From Bacteroidales bacterium (GTDB lineage Bacteria > Bacteroidota > Bacteroidia > Bacteroidales > UBA3663), in the NCBI GenBank assembly GCA_004557315.1, contig SFEH01000015.1, forward strand, positions 1-27,765: 27,765 nt of DNA, in the 5' to 3' direction. Position 1 is the stretch's first letter, and every line of letters begins with the position of its first letter. The notes below the pieces were generated by a model, which made no database searches, was not told the origin of the DNA, and saw nothing but the letters and a program-made list of their open reading frames with translations. The translations under genes and the position numbers were made by a program. Of this stretch, positions 1 through 6,703 are shown piece by piece.

Positions 1-1121
1 CAGATCATGTTAGGAACCTGCTGAGCGAGCTGGCTGAGGACAGCTGCTGATGCTGAACGAGTTGCATCGTCCTTCTTCTGCTCAACCTTTGACCAGTCGA
101 TCTGAGGAGCCTTGCCACTGAACCACTCCTTCAAGAGAGCAGCCTTCTCTGGATTAGCTTCAGCCCAAGCAGCCTTGCGTGCATACTTGGCATCCATGAT
201 CTTGCGGAGCTCAGCACGACGCTGTGTATAGAGCTTCTTAACCTCTGGGAAAATCTGGAATGGGTTCTCAGGATCGCCTCCAAGGTTCTTGATAGTATTG
301 ACGAATGCATCGCCACCGAGAGGAGCTCCATGAGTCTTGCAGTTACGCTCGTAGCTTGAACCATCAGCCTTGAGAGCGCCCTTACCCATGATACACTTAC
401 CGATGATGAGCGATGGCTTGCCCTTTGTTGCCTTTGCAATGTTCAAAGCACCACGGATCTGTTCAACGTCGTTACCGTTGATCTCGATTACGTTCCAGCC
501 CCATGAACGATACTTTGCAGCAGTGTCCTCAGTAGTGACAGTCTTGCACTCAGTAGAGAGCTGGATATCGTTAGAGTCGTAGAACATTATGAGGTTGTCG
601 AGACCGAGAGTACCAGCGATACGGCCTGCGCCCTGGCTAACCTCTTCCTGGATACCTCCATCAGAGATATAAGTATAGATCTTCTGACCCATTACCTCCT
701 CGCCAAGACGAGCAGCCAGGAACTTGGCAGCGATAGCAGCACCAACTGCATAAGCATGACCCTGACCGAGAGGACCTGAAGTGTTCTCGATGCCACGTAC
801 TACCTCAAGTTCCGGGTGACCTGTAACAGGGCTTCCCCACTGACGAAGAGTCTGAAGCTCTTCTACAGTAAACTTGCCAGCAAGGCAAAGCTGAGCATAA
901 AGCATTGGAGCCATGTGACCTGGATCGAGGAAGAAACGGTCGCGACCTTCATAGTTCATGTTCTTTGGATCATACTCAAGATACTCACTGAAGAGGACGT
1001 TGATAAAATCAGCACCGCCCATTGCACCACCAGGGTGACCGCTCTTAGCCTTCTCGACTGCAGCAGCTGCAAGGATACGGATATTATCCGCTGCCTTGTT
1101 CATCAAAGCAATAGAATTCAT
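1..1121 (-). CDS. tkt: Transketolase, N-terminal part (runs off the left edge)
   Basis: Transketolase moves two-carbon ketol units between sugar phosphates in the non-oxidative pentose phosphate pathway, using thiamine diphosphate and Mg2+ in the cytoplasm. Reading the minus strand from the ATG at 1121 gives an open frame of about 373 codons to the window edge with no stop. It shows the ThDP-domain landmarks: KSGHPGGAMGGAD near residue 27, the DPGHMAP stretch, GPLGQGHAYAVG, and the metal-binding SDGGIQEEVSQGA segment, followed by YDSNDIQLS. About half of a usual 660-670-residue protein is present; the pyrimidine-binding and C-terminal domains lie outside. A good Bacteroidetes promoter sits about 50 bases upstream of the start. 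Identification is from motifs and is confident. Confidence 0.96.
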   Translation of the reverse strand, partial: MNSIALMNKAADNIRILAAAAVEKAKSGHPGGAMGGADFINVLFSEYLEYDPKNMNYEGRDRFFLDPGHMAPMLYAQLCLAGKFTVEELQTLRQWGSPVTGHPELEVVRGIENTSGPLGQGHAYAVGAAIAAKFLAARLGEEVMGQKIYTYISDGGIQEEVSQGAGRIAGTLGLDNLIMFYDSNDIQLSTECKTVTTEDTAAKYRSWGWNVIEINGNDVEQIRGALNIAKATKGKPSLIIGKCIMGKGALKADGSSYERNCKTHGAPLGGDAFVNTIKNLGGDPENPFQIFPEVKKLYTQRRAELRKIMDAKYARKAAWAEANPEKAALLKEWFSGKAPQIDWSKVEQKKDDATRSASAAVLSQLAQQVPNMI

Positions 1122-1172
1122 GTTCGTTTGTGTTATTGTATATTCTAAAATATTATGTGTTTGATAACAGCA

Positions 1173-1204
1173 CAAAAGTATGTATTTTATTACAACTATC
1201 CAAA
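1173..1204 (-). promoter_or_regulatory. Promoter for transketolase
   Basis: On the minus strand the -7 element TACTTTTG lies at 1173-1180 and a -33 TTTG at 1201-1204. The 20-bp spacer matches the Bacteroidetes sigma-ABfr consensus (TTTG, 19-21 bp, TAnnTTTG). It would give a leader of about 45 bases before the ATG at 1121. Seen in sequence; activity is inferred. Confidence 0.72.
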
Positions 1205-1444
1205 AAAAACGAAAGAAAAAAACGTGTTTTTGTGCAAAATAGTCAAATATTATGCTCAAAACAAGTATTCTTTGGGGTCAAATAGTCCGAGCACGACATA
1301 ACATCTGATTTCTTACTTGTATATCAAACTATTATTTTGCACTTTAGGAAATGCACCAATATGCCTCAAAATATTATATCTTCCTCTCAAAGATATTTCA
1401 AAATTTGATAAATTGCATGTTTTTGCATTTTTTTACGTCTTTTG
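1205..1444. other. AT-rich intergenic spacer without a gene
   Basis: The stretch between the two divergent promoters of transketolase and the SPOR lipoprotein is AT-rich and has no credible coding frame. The only structure I can point to is a 10-bp inverted repeat, GTGCAAAATA at 1232-1241 and TATTTTGCAC at 1333-1342, about 90 bases apart. No riboswitch or RNA gene was recognised. Confidence 0.5.
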
Positions 1445-1476
1445 TTTGTAACGAATAAAAAAAATGATTAATTTTG
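1445..1476 (+). promoter_or_regulatory. Promoter for the SPOR lipoprotein gene
   Basis: A -33 TTTG at 1445-1448 and a -7 TAATTTTG at 1469-1476 are separated by 20 bp, a full match to the Bacteroidetes promoter consensus. Transcription would begin about 25 bases before the ATG at 1506. Confidence 0.75.
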
Positions 1477-1505
1477 CAAAAAAATAAACTAATAAAACCT
1501 TTTAT

Positions 1506-1985
1506 ATGAAAAAGACCCTATTGATGGCAACTGCCATCTTTGCAGCTGTTGCAATGACAAGCTGTAAATCGCAGAAGACCTTGAGCGAAGCTGCTACAGT
1601 AGCTGAGCCTTCTGCTGCTGTAGAGGAGGTTTCTGCTCCTATCACCTATACTGCTCCTAAGCGCACTGCCCCTGTCGTTCAGGCTGGTGACCGTCAGGAG
1701 AAAGTCAAGACTGTCAATGCATCCGACAGCGGCTTGCTGAAAGACTACAACGTCATTGTTGGCAGCTTCGGCAGCAAGGAGAATGCCGAGAACATGAAGA
1801 ACAAGATGGTGGGCCGTGGCTACCGTGCCTTCATCGTCCAGAACGAAAGCGGCATGTACCGCGTCGTTGCAGGTGGTTATGACACTCGTTCTGATGCTAC
1901 TTCTGTGCGCGATGACATCCGCAGCACCTACCCAACAGAACAGGGTACTTGTGCCGAGGCATGGTTGCTCATCCCTGCTTATTGA
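1506..1985 (+). CDS. SPOR-domain lipoprotein
   Basis: A 159-residue envelope protein. Residues 1-20 are a lipoprotein signal peptide ending in the lipobox MTSC, with Cys20 as the predicted lipidation site. Residues about 25-75 are a low-complexity Ala/Pro/Val linker. Residues about 80-157 form a SPOR domain (YNVIVGSFGSKENAENMKNK near the start, YRVVAGGYDTRSDA in the middle). SPOR domains bind denuded peptidoglycan glycan strands, often at the division septum, so a periplasm-facing cell-wall role is likely. The exact partner is unknown. The gene has its own promoter and ends at a bidirectional terminator shared with the convergent cvfB gene. Confidence 0.88.
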   Translation: MKKTLLMATAIFAAVAMTSCKSQKTLSEAATVAEPSAAVEEVSAPITYTAPKRTAPVVQAGDRQEKVKTVNASDSGLLKDYNVIVGSFGSKENAENMKNKMVGRGYRAFIVQNESGMYRVVAGGYDTRSDATSVRDDIRSTYPTEQGTCAEAWLLIPAY

Positions 1986-2008
1986 TTCTCTTTTCTTCGC
2001 TGATACAT

Positions 2009-2041
2009 AAAAAAGGTAGGCCGATGAAGCCTACCTTTTTT
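2009..2041. terminator. Bidirectional intrinsic terminator
   Basis: A 7-bp GC-rich stem, GGTAGGC (2015-2021) with GCCTACC (2029-2035), has a 7-base loop. It is flanked by an A-tract on the left and a T-tract on the right, so it can terminate both the SPOR lipoprotein gene (plus) and the comB-cvfB unit (minus). Confidence 0.88.
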
Positions 2042-2046
2042 ATATA

Positions 2047-2880
2047 TCACAAAAGCCTTATGCCTTCGTCTTCAATCTTGATCCTGCCTTTCTTGTAAAG
2101 TGCACCTACAGCCTTCTTGAAGTTTTTCTTCGAACACTGCAGTTTATCAGCAATGACCTCAGGGTCGGTTTTGTCGGTCAACGGAAGGAAGCCGTCGTTG
2201 TTGTGCAATCCTTTCAATATCATAGCCTCCACGCTGTCGATTACATTTCGATAACCCATCGGCTGGAGCATCAGATCAATCTTATCATCCTCCCTTATCC
2301 CCTTGACCCATGCACGCAGATGCTCACCGACATGGACTGGCTGGAAGATCTGATTCTTGTATATCAATCCCGTATGCTTGTTGTTGATGATGACCTTGTA
2401 ACCAAGAGGAGTCGGTTTCCACACCAGAGCATCCACCTCTTCGTTCTCCTGATACTGAGGAGGCACATTGTCGAGGTACTTATCTACCTTTGCAGTGCCG
2501 ACTATACGTCCTGACACCGTATCTATATATATATAGACTATGTATCGGTGTCCTTCTTCCATCTTTACATTCTGTTCGCGATGTGGAATGAGAAGCTCCT
2601 TGCTCGTTCCCCAGTCGGCAAAAGCACCAACGGCATTGACACTGTTGATCTTGAGACTGGCGAACTCGCCAACGGTGGCGTACGGACGTTCAGTAGTGGC
2701 TATAAGGCGTGCCTCGCTATCCTGATATACGAAACAACGCAATTCATCACCGACCTTTGTTCCTTCAGGCACATATTTGCCTGGCATCAGAATCTCAAGA
2801 TCCTCTCCTCCGTCGAGATAGATACCGAAATCCACCTCTTTCACGACGGTCAGTCTGTTATATTTTCCTAAATGTACCAT
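2047..2880 (-). CDS. cvfB: S1-like RNA-binding protein of the CvfB family
   Basis: A 277-residue cytoplasmic protein of the CvfB/YitL family: several S1-type OB folds followed by a winged helix. S1-like domains cover about residues 1-60, 65-130 and 140-205, with RAWVKGIREDDKIDLML typical of the third. The C-terminal 60 residues (ADKLQCSKKNFKKAVGALYK) form the winged helix. Family members bind RNA; in staphylococci CvfB affects virulence regulation, but its role in Bacteroidetes is not established. I chose the ATG at 2880 because the family begins with a short lead into LGKYNRLTV; an upstream ATG at 2901 would add seven residues and overlap comB. The gene follows comB by 4 bases, so the two are probably co-transcribed and coupled. 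Confidence 0.85.
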   Translation of the reverse strand: MVHLGKYNRLTVVKEVDFGIYLDGGEDLEILMPGKYVPEGTKVGDELRCFVYQDSEARLIATTERPYATVGEFASLKINSVNAVGAFADWGTSKELLIPHREQNVKMEEGHRYIVYIYIDTVSGRIVGTAKVDKYLDNVPPQYQENEEVDALVWKPTPLGYKVIINNKHTGLIYKNQIFQPVHVGEHLRAWVKGIREDDKIDLMLQPMGYRNVIDSVEAMILKGLHNNDGFLPLTDKTDPEVIADKLQCSKKNFKKAVGALYKKGRIKIEDEGIRLL

Positions 2881-2884
2881 ATAA

Positions 2885-3601
2885 TTAACTGTTTCTGACA
2901 ATCAATTTATCTCCCTTCAATTCGGGCACCACTCCAAAGATACTTTTTCGCAAGCAATATGTCAGGTCTGCCCTGAACCCATGACGGATCAGTTTCTGGG
3001 CATGTTCGCTCTGCATAAGGAAGCCTGAGAAGTCGCGGTTGGCCTGATGCCACAGGGCAACGGCAATACGTGCGCCATCGCTTGCGGTCGAGAAGTTTTC
3101 CTCGGCAAGGAGCAATGAGGTCAAGGCTCCCGCAAACAATGAATCCTCAAGACATATGCGTCCGTCGGAACCCGAGCATACGATCAGCACGTCTCGGTCG
3201 AGTTCCTTGCATCGCATCGCTACTGCTTGCAGGTTGACGAAAGCGCCTATCAACAGGCTATGGCAGTCGGCAGCACCCTTGATAGCAATGGTTCCGTTGG
3301 TTGTCTTCATGACGAGCGACTTGCCCGAAACCCTTGCAACACTATATTCGGCAGGACTATTACCGAAATCGGCAAACGAACATCTCTCTGTCGAATGTTC
3401 TGCTCCTGTCAGATATCCCATACCTTTGTAGGTCAATGCTTCAGCCTCGGTTGCGACAGGAATGATGTCCTTGCAGCCATTGGCAAACGCCGTGCATATA
3501 GTGGTGGTAGCACGAAAGACATCGGTCACCACAACGACCGACTCCTTGTGCTCATACTGACTAAGCAAAGCTGGAGAAAAGCAAATATCTATTCTATTCA
3601 T
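2885..3601 (-). CDS. comB: ComB-family 2-phosphosulfolactate phosphatase-like protein
   Basis: A 238-residue protein of the ComB family. In methanogens ComB is a Mg2+-dependent phosphatase that makes sulfolactate from phosphosulfolactate during coenzyme M synthesis. Family marks visible here are VVVTDVFRATTTICTAF near residue 22, the VMKTTNGTIAI segment near 95, and CSGSDGRICLEDSLFAGAL near 142. Length is normal for the family. Bacteroidetes do not make coenzyme M and no comA or comC is in the window, so the substrate is uncertain: another sulfonate or phosphorylated acid is possible. It heads a two-gene unit with cvfB and has a clear promoter in the comB/trxA intergenic region. The fold assignment is firm; the exact reaction is inferred. 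Confidence 0.85.
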   Translation of the reverse strand: MNRIDICFSPALLSQYEHKESVVVVTDVFRATTTICTAFANGCKDIIPVATEAEALTYKGMGYLTGAEHSTERCSFADFGNSPAEYSVARVSGKSLVMKTTNGTIAIKGAADCHSLLIGAFVNLQAVAMRCKELDRDVLIVCSGSDGRICLEDSLFAGALTSLLLAEENFSTASDGARIAVALWHQANRDFSGFLMQSEHAQKLIRHGFRADLTYCLRKSIFGVVPELKGDKLIVRNS

Positions 3602-3645
3602 TGCTTTGATTGATTAATTGTTCCCAAATAGCTTCTAAACAAACG

Positions 3646-3677
3646 CAAAGTTAAGTCAAAATTGCGAAAAAAGCAAA
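3646..3677 (-). promoter_or_regulatory. Promoter for comB-cvfB
   Basis: On the minus strand a -7 TAACTTTG (3646-3653) and a -33 TTTG (3674-3677) are separated by 20 bp. This places transcription start about 40 bases before the comB ATG. Confidence 0.72.
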
Positions 3678-3725
3678 TAATCATTAATTTTTGGGTGCAA
3701 AATCGTATATATGTCGTTTTTTTAT

Positions 3726-3733
3726 TACCTTTG
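3726..3733 (+). promoter_or_regulatory. Probable -7 element for trxA
   Basis: TACCTTTG fits TAnnTTTG, about 60 bases before the trxA ATG. No clear -33 TTTG lies at the expected distance, so this promoter may be weak or activator-dependent. A 6-bp inverted repeat, ATTATC (3738-3743) with GATAAT (3750-3755), sits just downstream, around the likely transcription start. Confidence 0.5.
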
Positions 3734-3793
3734 CACAATTATCTATATCGATAATAATAAATATCACTAATAACTATAATAATATTTTGTACT

Positions 3794-4111
3794 ATGGCAT
3801 TACATATCACAGATGCAAATGCAGAGGAAATCCTCGCAAGCGACAAACTCGTGGTCATTGATTTCTGGGGCACACATTGCGGTCCTTGCATGACTCTCGC
3901 TCCAGTCATTGAAGAACTGTCCGAAGAATTTGAAGGCAAAGCAATTATCGGCAAGTACAACGTAGAGGAAGAAGAGGGTGACCTCAGCATCCAGTTCCGC
4001 ATCCGTGCCGTTCCTACGATAGTATTCCTCAAGGGTGGCTCACAGGTTCATAAGATCACTGGTGCTGCTCCAAAGTCTGACATTAAGGCTGCCATTGAAG
4101 CAAACCTCTGA
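3794..4111 (+). CDS. trxA: Thioredoxin
   Basis: A 105-residue cytoplasmic thioredoxin that reduces protein disulfides through a Cys pair. The active site reads WGTHCGPC with redox cysteines at 29 and 32. The cis-proline is Pro74 in RAVPTIV. The Trp usually found directly before the first Cys (WCGPC) is His here, which may shift redox potential or partner choice; the remaining fold signature and length are standard. It stands alone, divergent from comB and convergent with nrdD, with a probable -7 element upstream and a shared terminator downstream. Confidence 0.93.
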   Translation: MALHITDANAEEILASDKLVVIDFWGTHCGPCMTLAPVIEELSEEFEGKAIIGKYNVEEEEGDLSIQFRIRAVPTIVFLKGGSQVHKITGAAPKSDIKAAIEANL

Positions 4112-4176
4112 TTCGCTTCGAATGATACACCTTTGACAAAAGATATTGCTTTATTTATGACGCGCTAACTACAACT

Positions 4177-4251
4177 CAGTACTCCGACCTTTATTACACC
4201 AGTACTCCCACCAGAGTACTGTAGTATTCCGACCGAAGTACCAGAGTACTG
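4177..4251. repeat. Cluster of AGTACT inverted repeats
   Basis: CAGTACTC occurs at 4177-4184 and 4200-4207, and its reverse complement GAGTACTG at 4214-4221 and 4244-4251. The inner pair gives an 8-bp hairpin with loop CCACCA; the outer pair can enclose it. A further CCGACC-containing unit (4221-4234) repeats the flank of the first copy. The copies are degenerate and lie wholly between trxA and nrdD. Confidence 0.65.
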
Positions 4252-4273
4252 TCACAAGGATAAAATGATTAAA

Positions 4274-4311
4274 TAACCCCGAAAGCCAGATTTTACCAGC
4301 TTTCGGGGTTA
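4274..4311. terminator. Bidirectional terminator between trxA and nrdD
   Basis: A 12-bp perfect stem, AACCCCGAAAGC (4275-4286) with GCTTTCGGGGTT (4299-4310), has a 12-base loop and lies between convergent genes. The flanking tails are A/T-rich but not long T-runs. It could serve either strand. Confidence 0.78.
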
Positions 4312-4333
4312 AATCTTATTCTTTACTCCATGA

Positions 4334-6538
4334 TTATGAATGTGTCACACGATCCTTGAGTTCGGCGAGCTTGCCAGAGTTCCAGCGGTCAGTAGTACCT
4401 ACGAGATAACCTGTGATACGCTGGAGCTTGTCAATGTGGAGACTGCCACATTCAGGGCATGCCTGTTCATTCTCGATGGCATCCTCATGTCCACAGTCCA
4501 TACAGCGGTTGCGGTTATGATTGACCGATCCATATCCGAGGTTGAGCTCATCCATAAGATCCACTACCTTGTAGATAGCTTCTGGATTGTGAGTTGCATC
4601 TCCATCAATCTCGACATAGAAGATATGTCCACCACGGGTGAGGTCATGGTAAGGAGCTTCAATCTCTGCCTTATGGCGCACGCTGCACTTGTAATAGACT
4701 GGCACATGGTTGGAATTGGTGTAATAGTCCTTGTCGGTCACACCCTTGATGATGCCGTAGCGTTTCTTGTCGATACGAGTGAAACGTCCTGAAAGGCCCT
4801 CGGCTGGAGTTGCAAGCACTGAATAGTTGTGCTGATAGCGCTCAGAGAACTCGTCGGCCTTCTTCTTCATGAAACCAATGATCTTGAGACCGAGCTGCTG
4901 GCTCTCGTCGCTTTCGCCATGGTGCTTGCCTGTGAGTGCGATGAGGCATTCAGCAAGACCAATGAATCCGATACCGAGCGTACCCTGATTGATAACCGAC
5001 TCTACGCGGTCGTTTGGCTTGAGGTTCTGTGCGCCATTCCACAGACAGCTCATCACGAGAGGGAACTGCTTGGCAAGGGCTGTCTTCTGGAACTCATAAC
5101 GCTGGTGGAGCTGTTTTGCCACAAGTTCGCACATCTGGTTCAGACGGAGCATGAAGACCTCAATTCGCTTTTCGAGCGAAGGTTCTGACATAGCCTCGAT
5201 AGCGAGAGCCACGATATTGATGGTTGTAAACGAGAGGTTTCCACGACCAATGGAAGTCTTTGGGCCAAAGCGATTCTCAAAGACACGTGTGCGGCATCCC
5301 ATGGTAGCTACCTCGTAGTTGTAACGTTCAGGATCGTCTGGAGTCCACTTCTCATGATGATTGAACGTAGCATCGAGGTTGAGGAAGTTAGGGAAGAAAC
5401 GACGTGCCGACACCTTGCAGGCCAGCTGATAGAGGTCGTAGTTAGGGTCACCTGGCAAGTAGTTTACACCACGCTTCTTTTTCCAGATCTGGATTGGGAA
5501 GATAGCTGTAGCATGGTTGCCCACACCCTCGTAAGTGGAATGCAGGAGTTCACGCATCACACAACGTCCTTCAGCCGATGTGTCGGTACCATAGTTGACA
5601 GAAGAGAATACCACCTGATTTCCACCACGCGAATGGATGGTATTCATGTTATGGATGAATGCCTCCATAGCCTGATGCACTCGTCCTACGGTACGGTTCA
5701 TAGCCTGCTGACGCACGCGGTCGATGCCAGTCTTGTCGCCAAGAGGTTCAACCAGATAGTCCTTGATCTTCTCTGTGTGGAGTTCAGGATACTCTTGTCC
5801 TTCATACTCCTCAAGGCGACGGAGCTCCTCCAGATAGGTCATGTGGACGTATGGTGCGAAATAGAAGTCGAGAGCAGGAATTGCCTGTCCACCATGCATC
5901 TCATTCTGAGCAGTCTCGAGCGAAATACATGCCTGAACACTGGCAGTTTCTATACGCTTAGCAGGACGGCTCTCGGCATGAGCAGCCTTCAGACCATGCT
6001 GAAGGATGGTATTAAGAGGGTGCTGTACGCATGTAAGCGACTTGGTTGGATAGTAGTCCTTGTCATGAATATGTATATATCCGCGTTTCACAGCTCCCTT
6101 CACCTCTTCGTCAAGCAGATAGTCATCAACGAATGGCTTGGTGCTTTCGCTGGCAAACTTCATCATCATTCCGGCAGGAGTGTCGGCATTCATATTGGCA
6201 TTCTCGCGTGTGATATCATTGTTCTTTGCGCCAATGATACTCTCGAAAATCTCGCGAGTCTTGGCCTTACGCGCTATGCTTCGTGCATTGCGGTATGAGA
6301 TATACTTACGAGCCACTTCTGGCTTTGTCTTCATGAGCTCGAGCTCCACGAGGTCCTGGATAGCCTCGACACTCATCAGAGGCTCGCCATTCTTTGCGAT
6401 AGTATCGGCAATTGTTGCTGCAAGGATCGCGTCAATGCCTATGCCGCTTGCATCCATTGCCTTGCGGATAGCATCTTCAATCTTGCTGAAGTTGAAATCT
6501 ACTGTGCGACCATCGCGCTTAATAACTTTGATAATCAT
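4334..6538 (-). CDS. nrdD: Anaerobic ribonucleoside-triphosphate reductase (class III)
   Basis: A 734-residue glycyl-radical enzyme that reduces ribonucleoside triphosphates to dNTPs under anoxia. Residues about 3-90 are an ATP-cone (IKVIKRDGRTVDFNFSKIED) that senses ATP/dATP. The catalytic ten-stranded barrel follows, including the conserved TMGCRTRVFEN segment. Near the C-terminus four cysteines (679, 682, 694, 697) form the Zn site, CMDCGHED and CPECG. RITGYLVGTTDRWNSGK holds the predicted radical glycine, about Gly710. Length is normal. Its activase NrdG is not next to it: the downstream neighbour is the convergent trxA. The upstream region carries a strong promoter overlapping FNR/CRP-like boxes, which suits an anaerobically used enzyme. 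Confidence 0.97.
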   Translation of the reverse strand: MIIKVIKRDGRTVDFNFSKIEDAIRKAMDASGIGIDAILAATIADTIAKNGEPLMSVEAIQDLVELELMKTKPEVARKYISYRNARSIARKAKTREIFESIIGAKNNDITRENANMNADTPAGMMMKFASESTKPFVDDYLLDEEVKGAVKRGYIHIHDKDYYPTKSLTCVQHPLNTILQHGLKAAHAESRPAKRIETASVQACISLETAQNEMHGGQAIPALDFYFAPYVHMTYLEELRRLEEYEGQEYPELHTEKIKDYLVEPLGDKTGIDRVRQQAMNRTVGRVHQAMEAFIHNMNTIHSRGGNQVVFSSVNYGTDTSAEGRCVMRELLHSTYEGVGNHATAIFPIQIWKKKRGVNYLPGDPNYDLYQLACKVSARRFFPNFLNLDATFNHHEKWTPDDPERYNYEVATMGCRTRVFENRFGPKTSIGRGNLSFTTINIVALAIEAMSEPSLEKRIEVFMLRLNQMCELVAKQLHQRYEFQKTALAKQFPLVMSCLWNGAQNLKPNDRVESVINQGTLGIGFIGLAECLIALTGKHHGESDESQQLGLKIIGFMKKKADEFSERYQHNYSVLATPAEGLSGRFTRIDKKRYGIIKGVTDKDYYTNSNHVPVYYKCSVRHKAEIEAPYHDLTRGGHIFYVEIDGDATHNPEAIYKVVDLMDELNLGYGSVNHNRNRCMDCGHEDAIENEQACPECGSLHIDKLQRITGYLVGTTDRWNSGKLAELKDRVTHS

Positions 6539-6576
6539 AAGAAGTGTATATATTAGATTTATTTTATAACATCATT

Positions 6577-6590
6577 TTGACAAAAGCGGA
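6577..6590. promoter_or_regulatory. Degenerate FNR/CRP-like half-site in the nrdD leader
   Basis: TTGAC-AAAA-GCGGA shares the left half and spacer of the full palindrome at 6673-6686. With two further bases to the left and GC to the right it is almost identical to the copy at 6635-6647 (TTTTGAYAAAAGC). It lies inside the predicted nrdD untranslated leader. Confidence 0.35.
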
Positions 6591-6618
6591 CTCTAACCCC
6601 CTTTTTTTATTGGTGGCG

Positions 6619-6650
6619 CAAATTTAATGAACATTTTTGATAAAAGCAAA
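6619..6650 (-). promoter_or_regulatory. Promoter for nrdD
   Basis: The minus strand carries -7 TAAATTTG (6619-6626) and -33 TTTG (6647-6650) with a 20-bp spacer, a full match to the Bacteroidetes consensus. The leader would be about 70 bases. The -33 element is inside the second TTGAYAAAA copy (6637-6650), so a protein bound there would compete with RNA polymerase. Confidence 0.72.
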
Positions 6651-6670
6651 CAGATTTTTATCTATCTTTG
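6636..6670 (+). promoter_or_regulatory. Probable promoter for the LysR-type regulator gene
   Basis: A -7 TATCTTTG at 6663-6670 is preceded by TTTG at 6636-6639, giving a spacer of 23 bp, longer than ideal. It overlaps the divergent nrdD promoter. A 9-bp inverted repeat, ATTTTTATC (6654-6662) with GATAAAAAT (6675-6683), brackets the -7 element exactly. Confidence 0.5.
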
Positions 6671-6672
6671 CA

Positions 6673-6686
6673 TTGATAAAAATCAA
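6673..6686. promoter_or_regulatory. FNR/CRP-type palindrome TTGAT-N4-ATCAA
   Basis: TTGAT-AAAA-ATCAA is a perfect match to the classical FNR box. A related copy, TTGAT-AAAA-GCAAA, lies at 6637-6650 with a start-to-start offset of 36 bp. The perfect site centres near -67 relative to the predicted nrdD start, a usual activator position, and lies just downstream of the -7 element of the LysR gene, where binding would block it. The binding protein is not identified in the window. Confidence 0.6.
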
Positions 6687-6703
6687 TAATGTGGGTTTGA
6701 GCT

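Noticed and set aside
1205..1444. Possible riboswitch or small RNA in the long AT-rich spacer
   Set aside because: No GC-rich conserved core or known aptamer motif; only a widely spaced 10-bp inverted repeat.
4177..4251. CRISPR-like short repeats
   Set aside because: Repeat units are only about 8 bases, inverted as well as direct, degenerate, and without uniform spacers or cas genes.
5354..6298. Open frame of 314 codons on the plus strand
   Set aside because: It lies wholly antisense to nrdD, shows no domain signature, and its composition is explained by the codon pattern of nrdD.
4334..6538. NrdR-type boxes or a class I/II reductase
   Set aside because: The C-terminal Zn cysteines and glycyl-radical motif identify class III, and no paired NrdR boxes were seen upstream.
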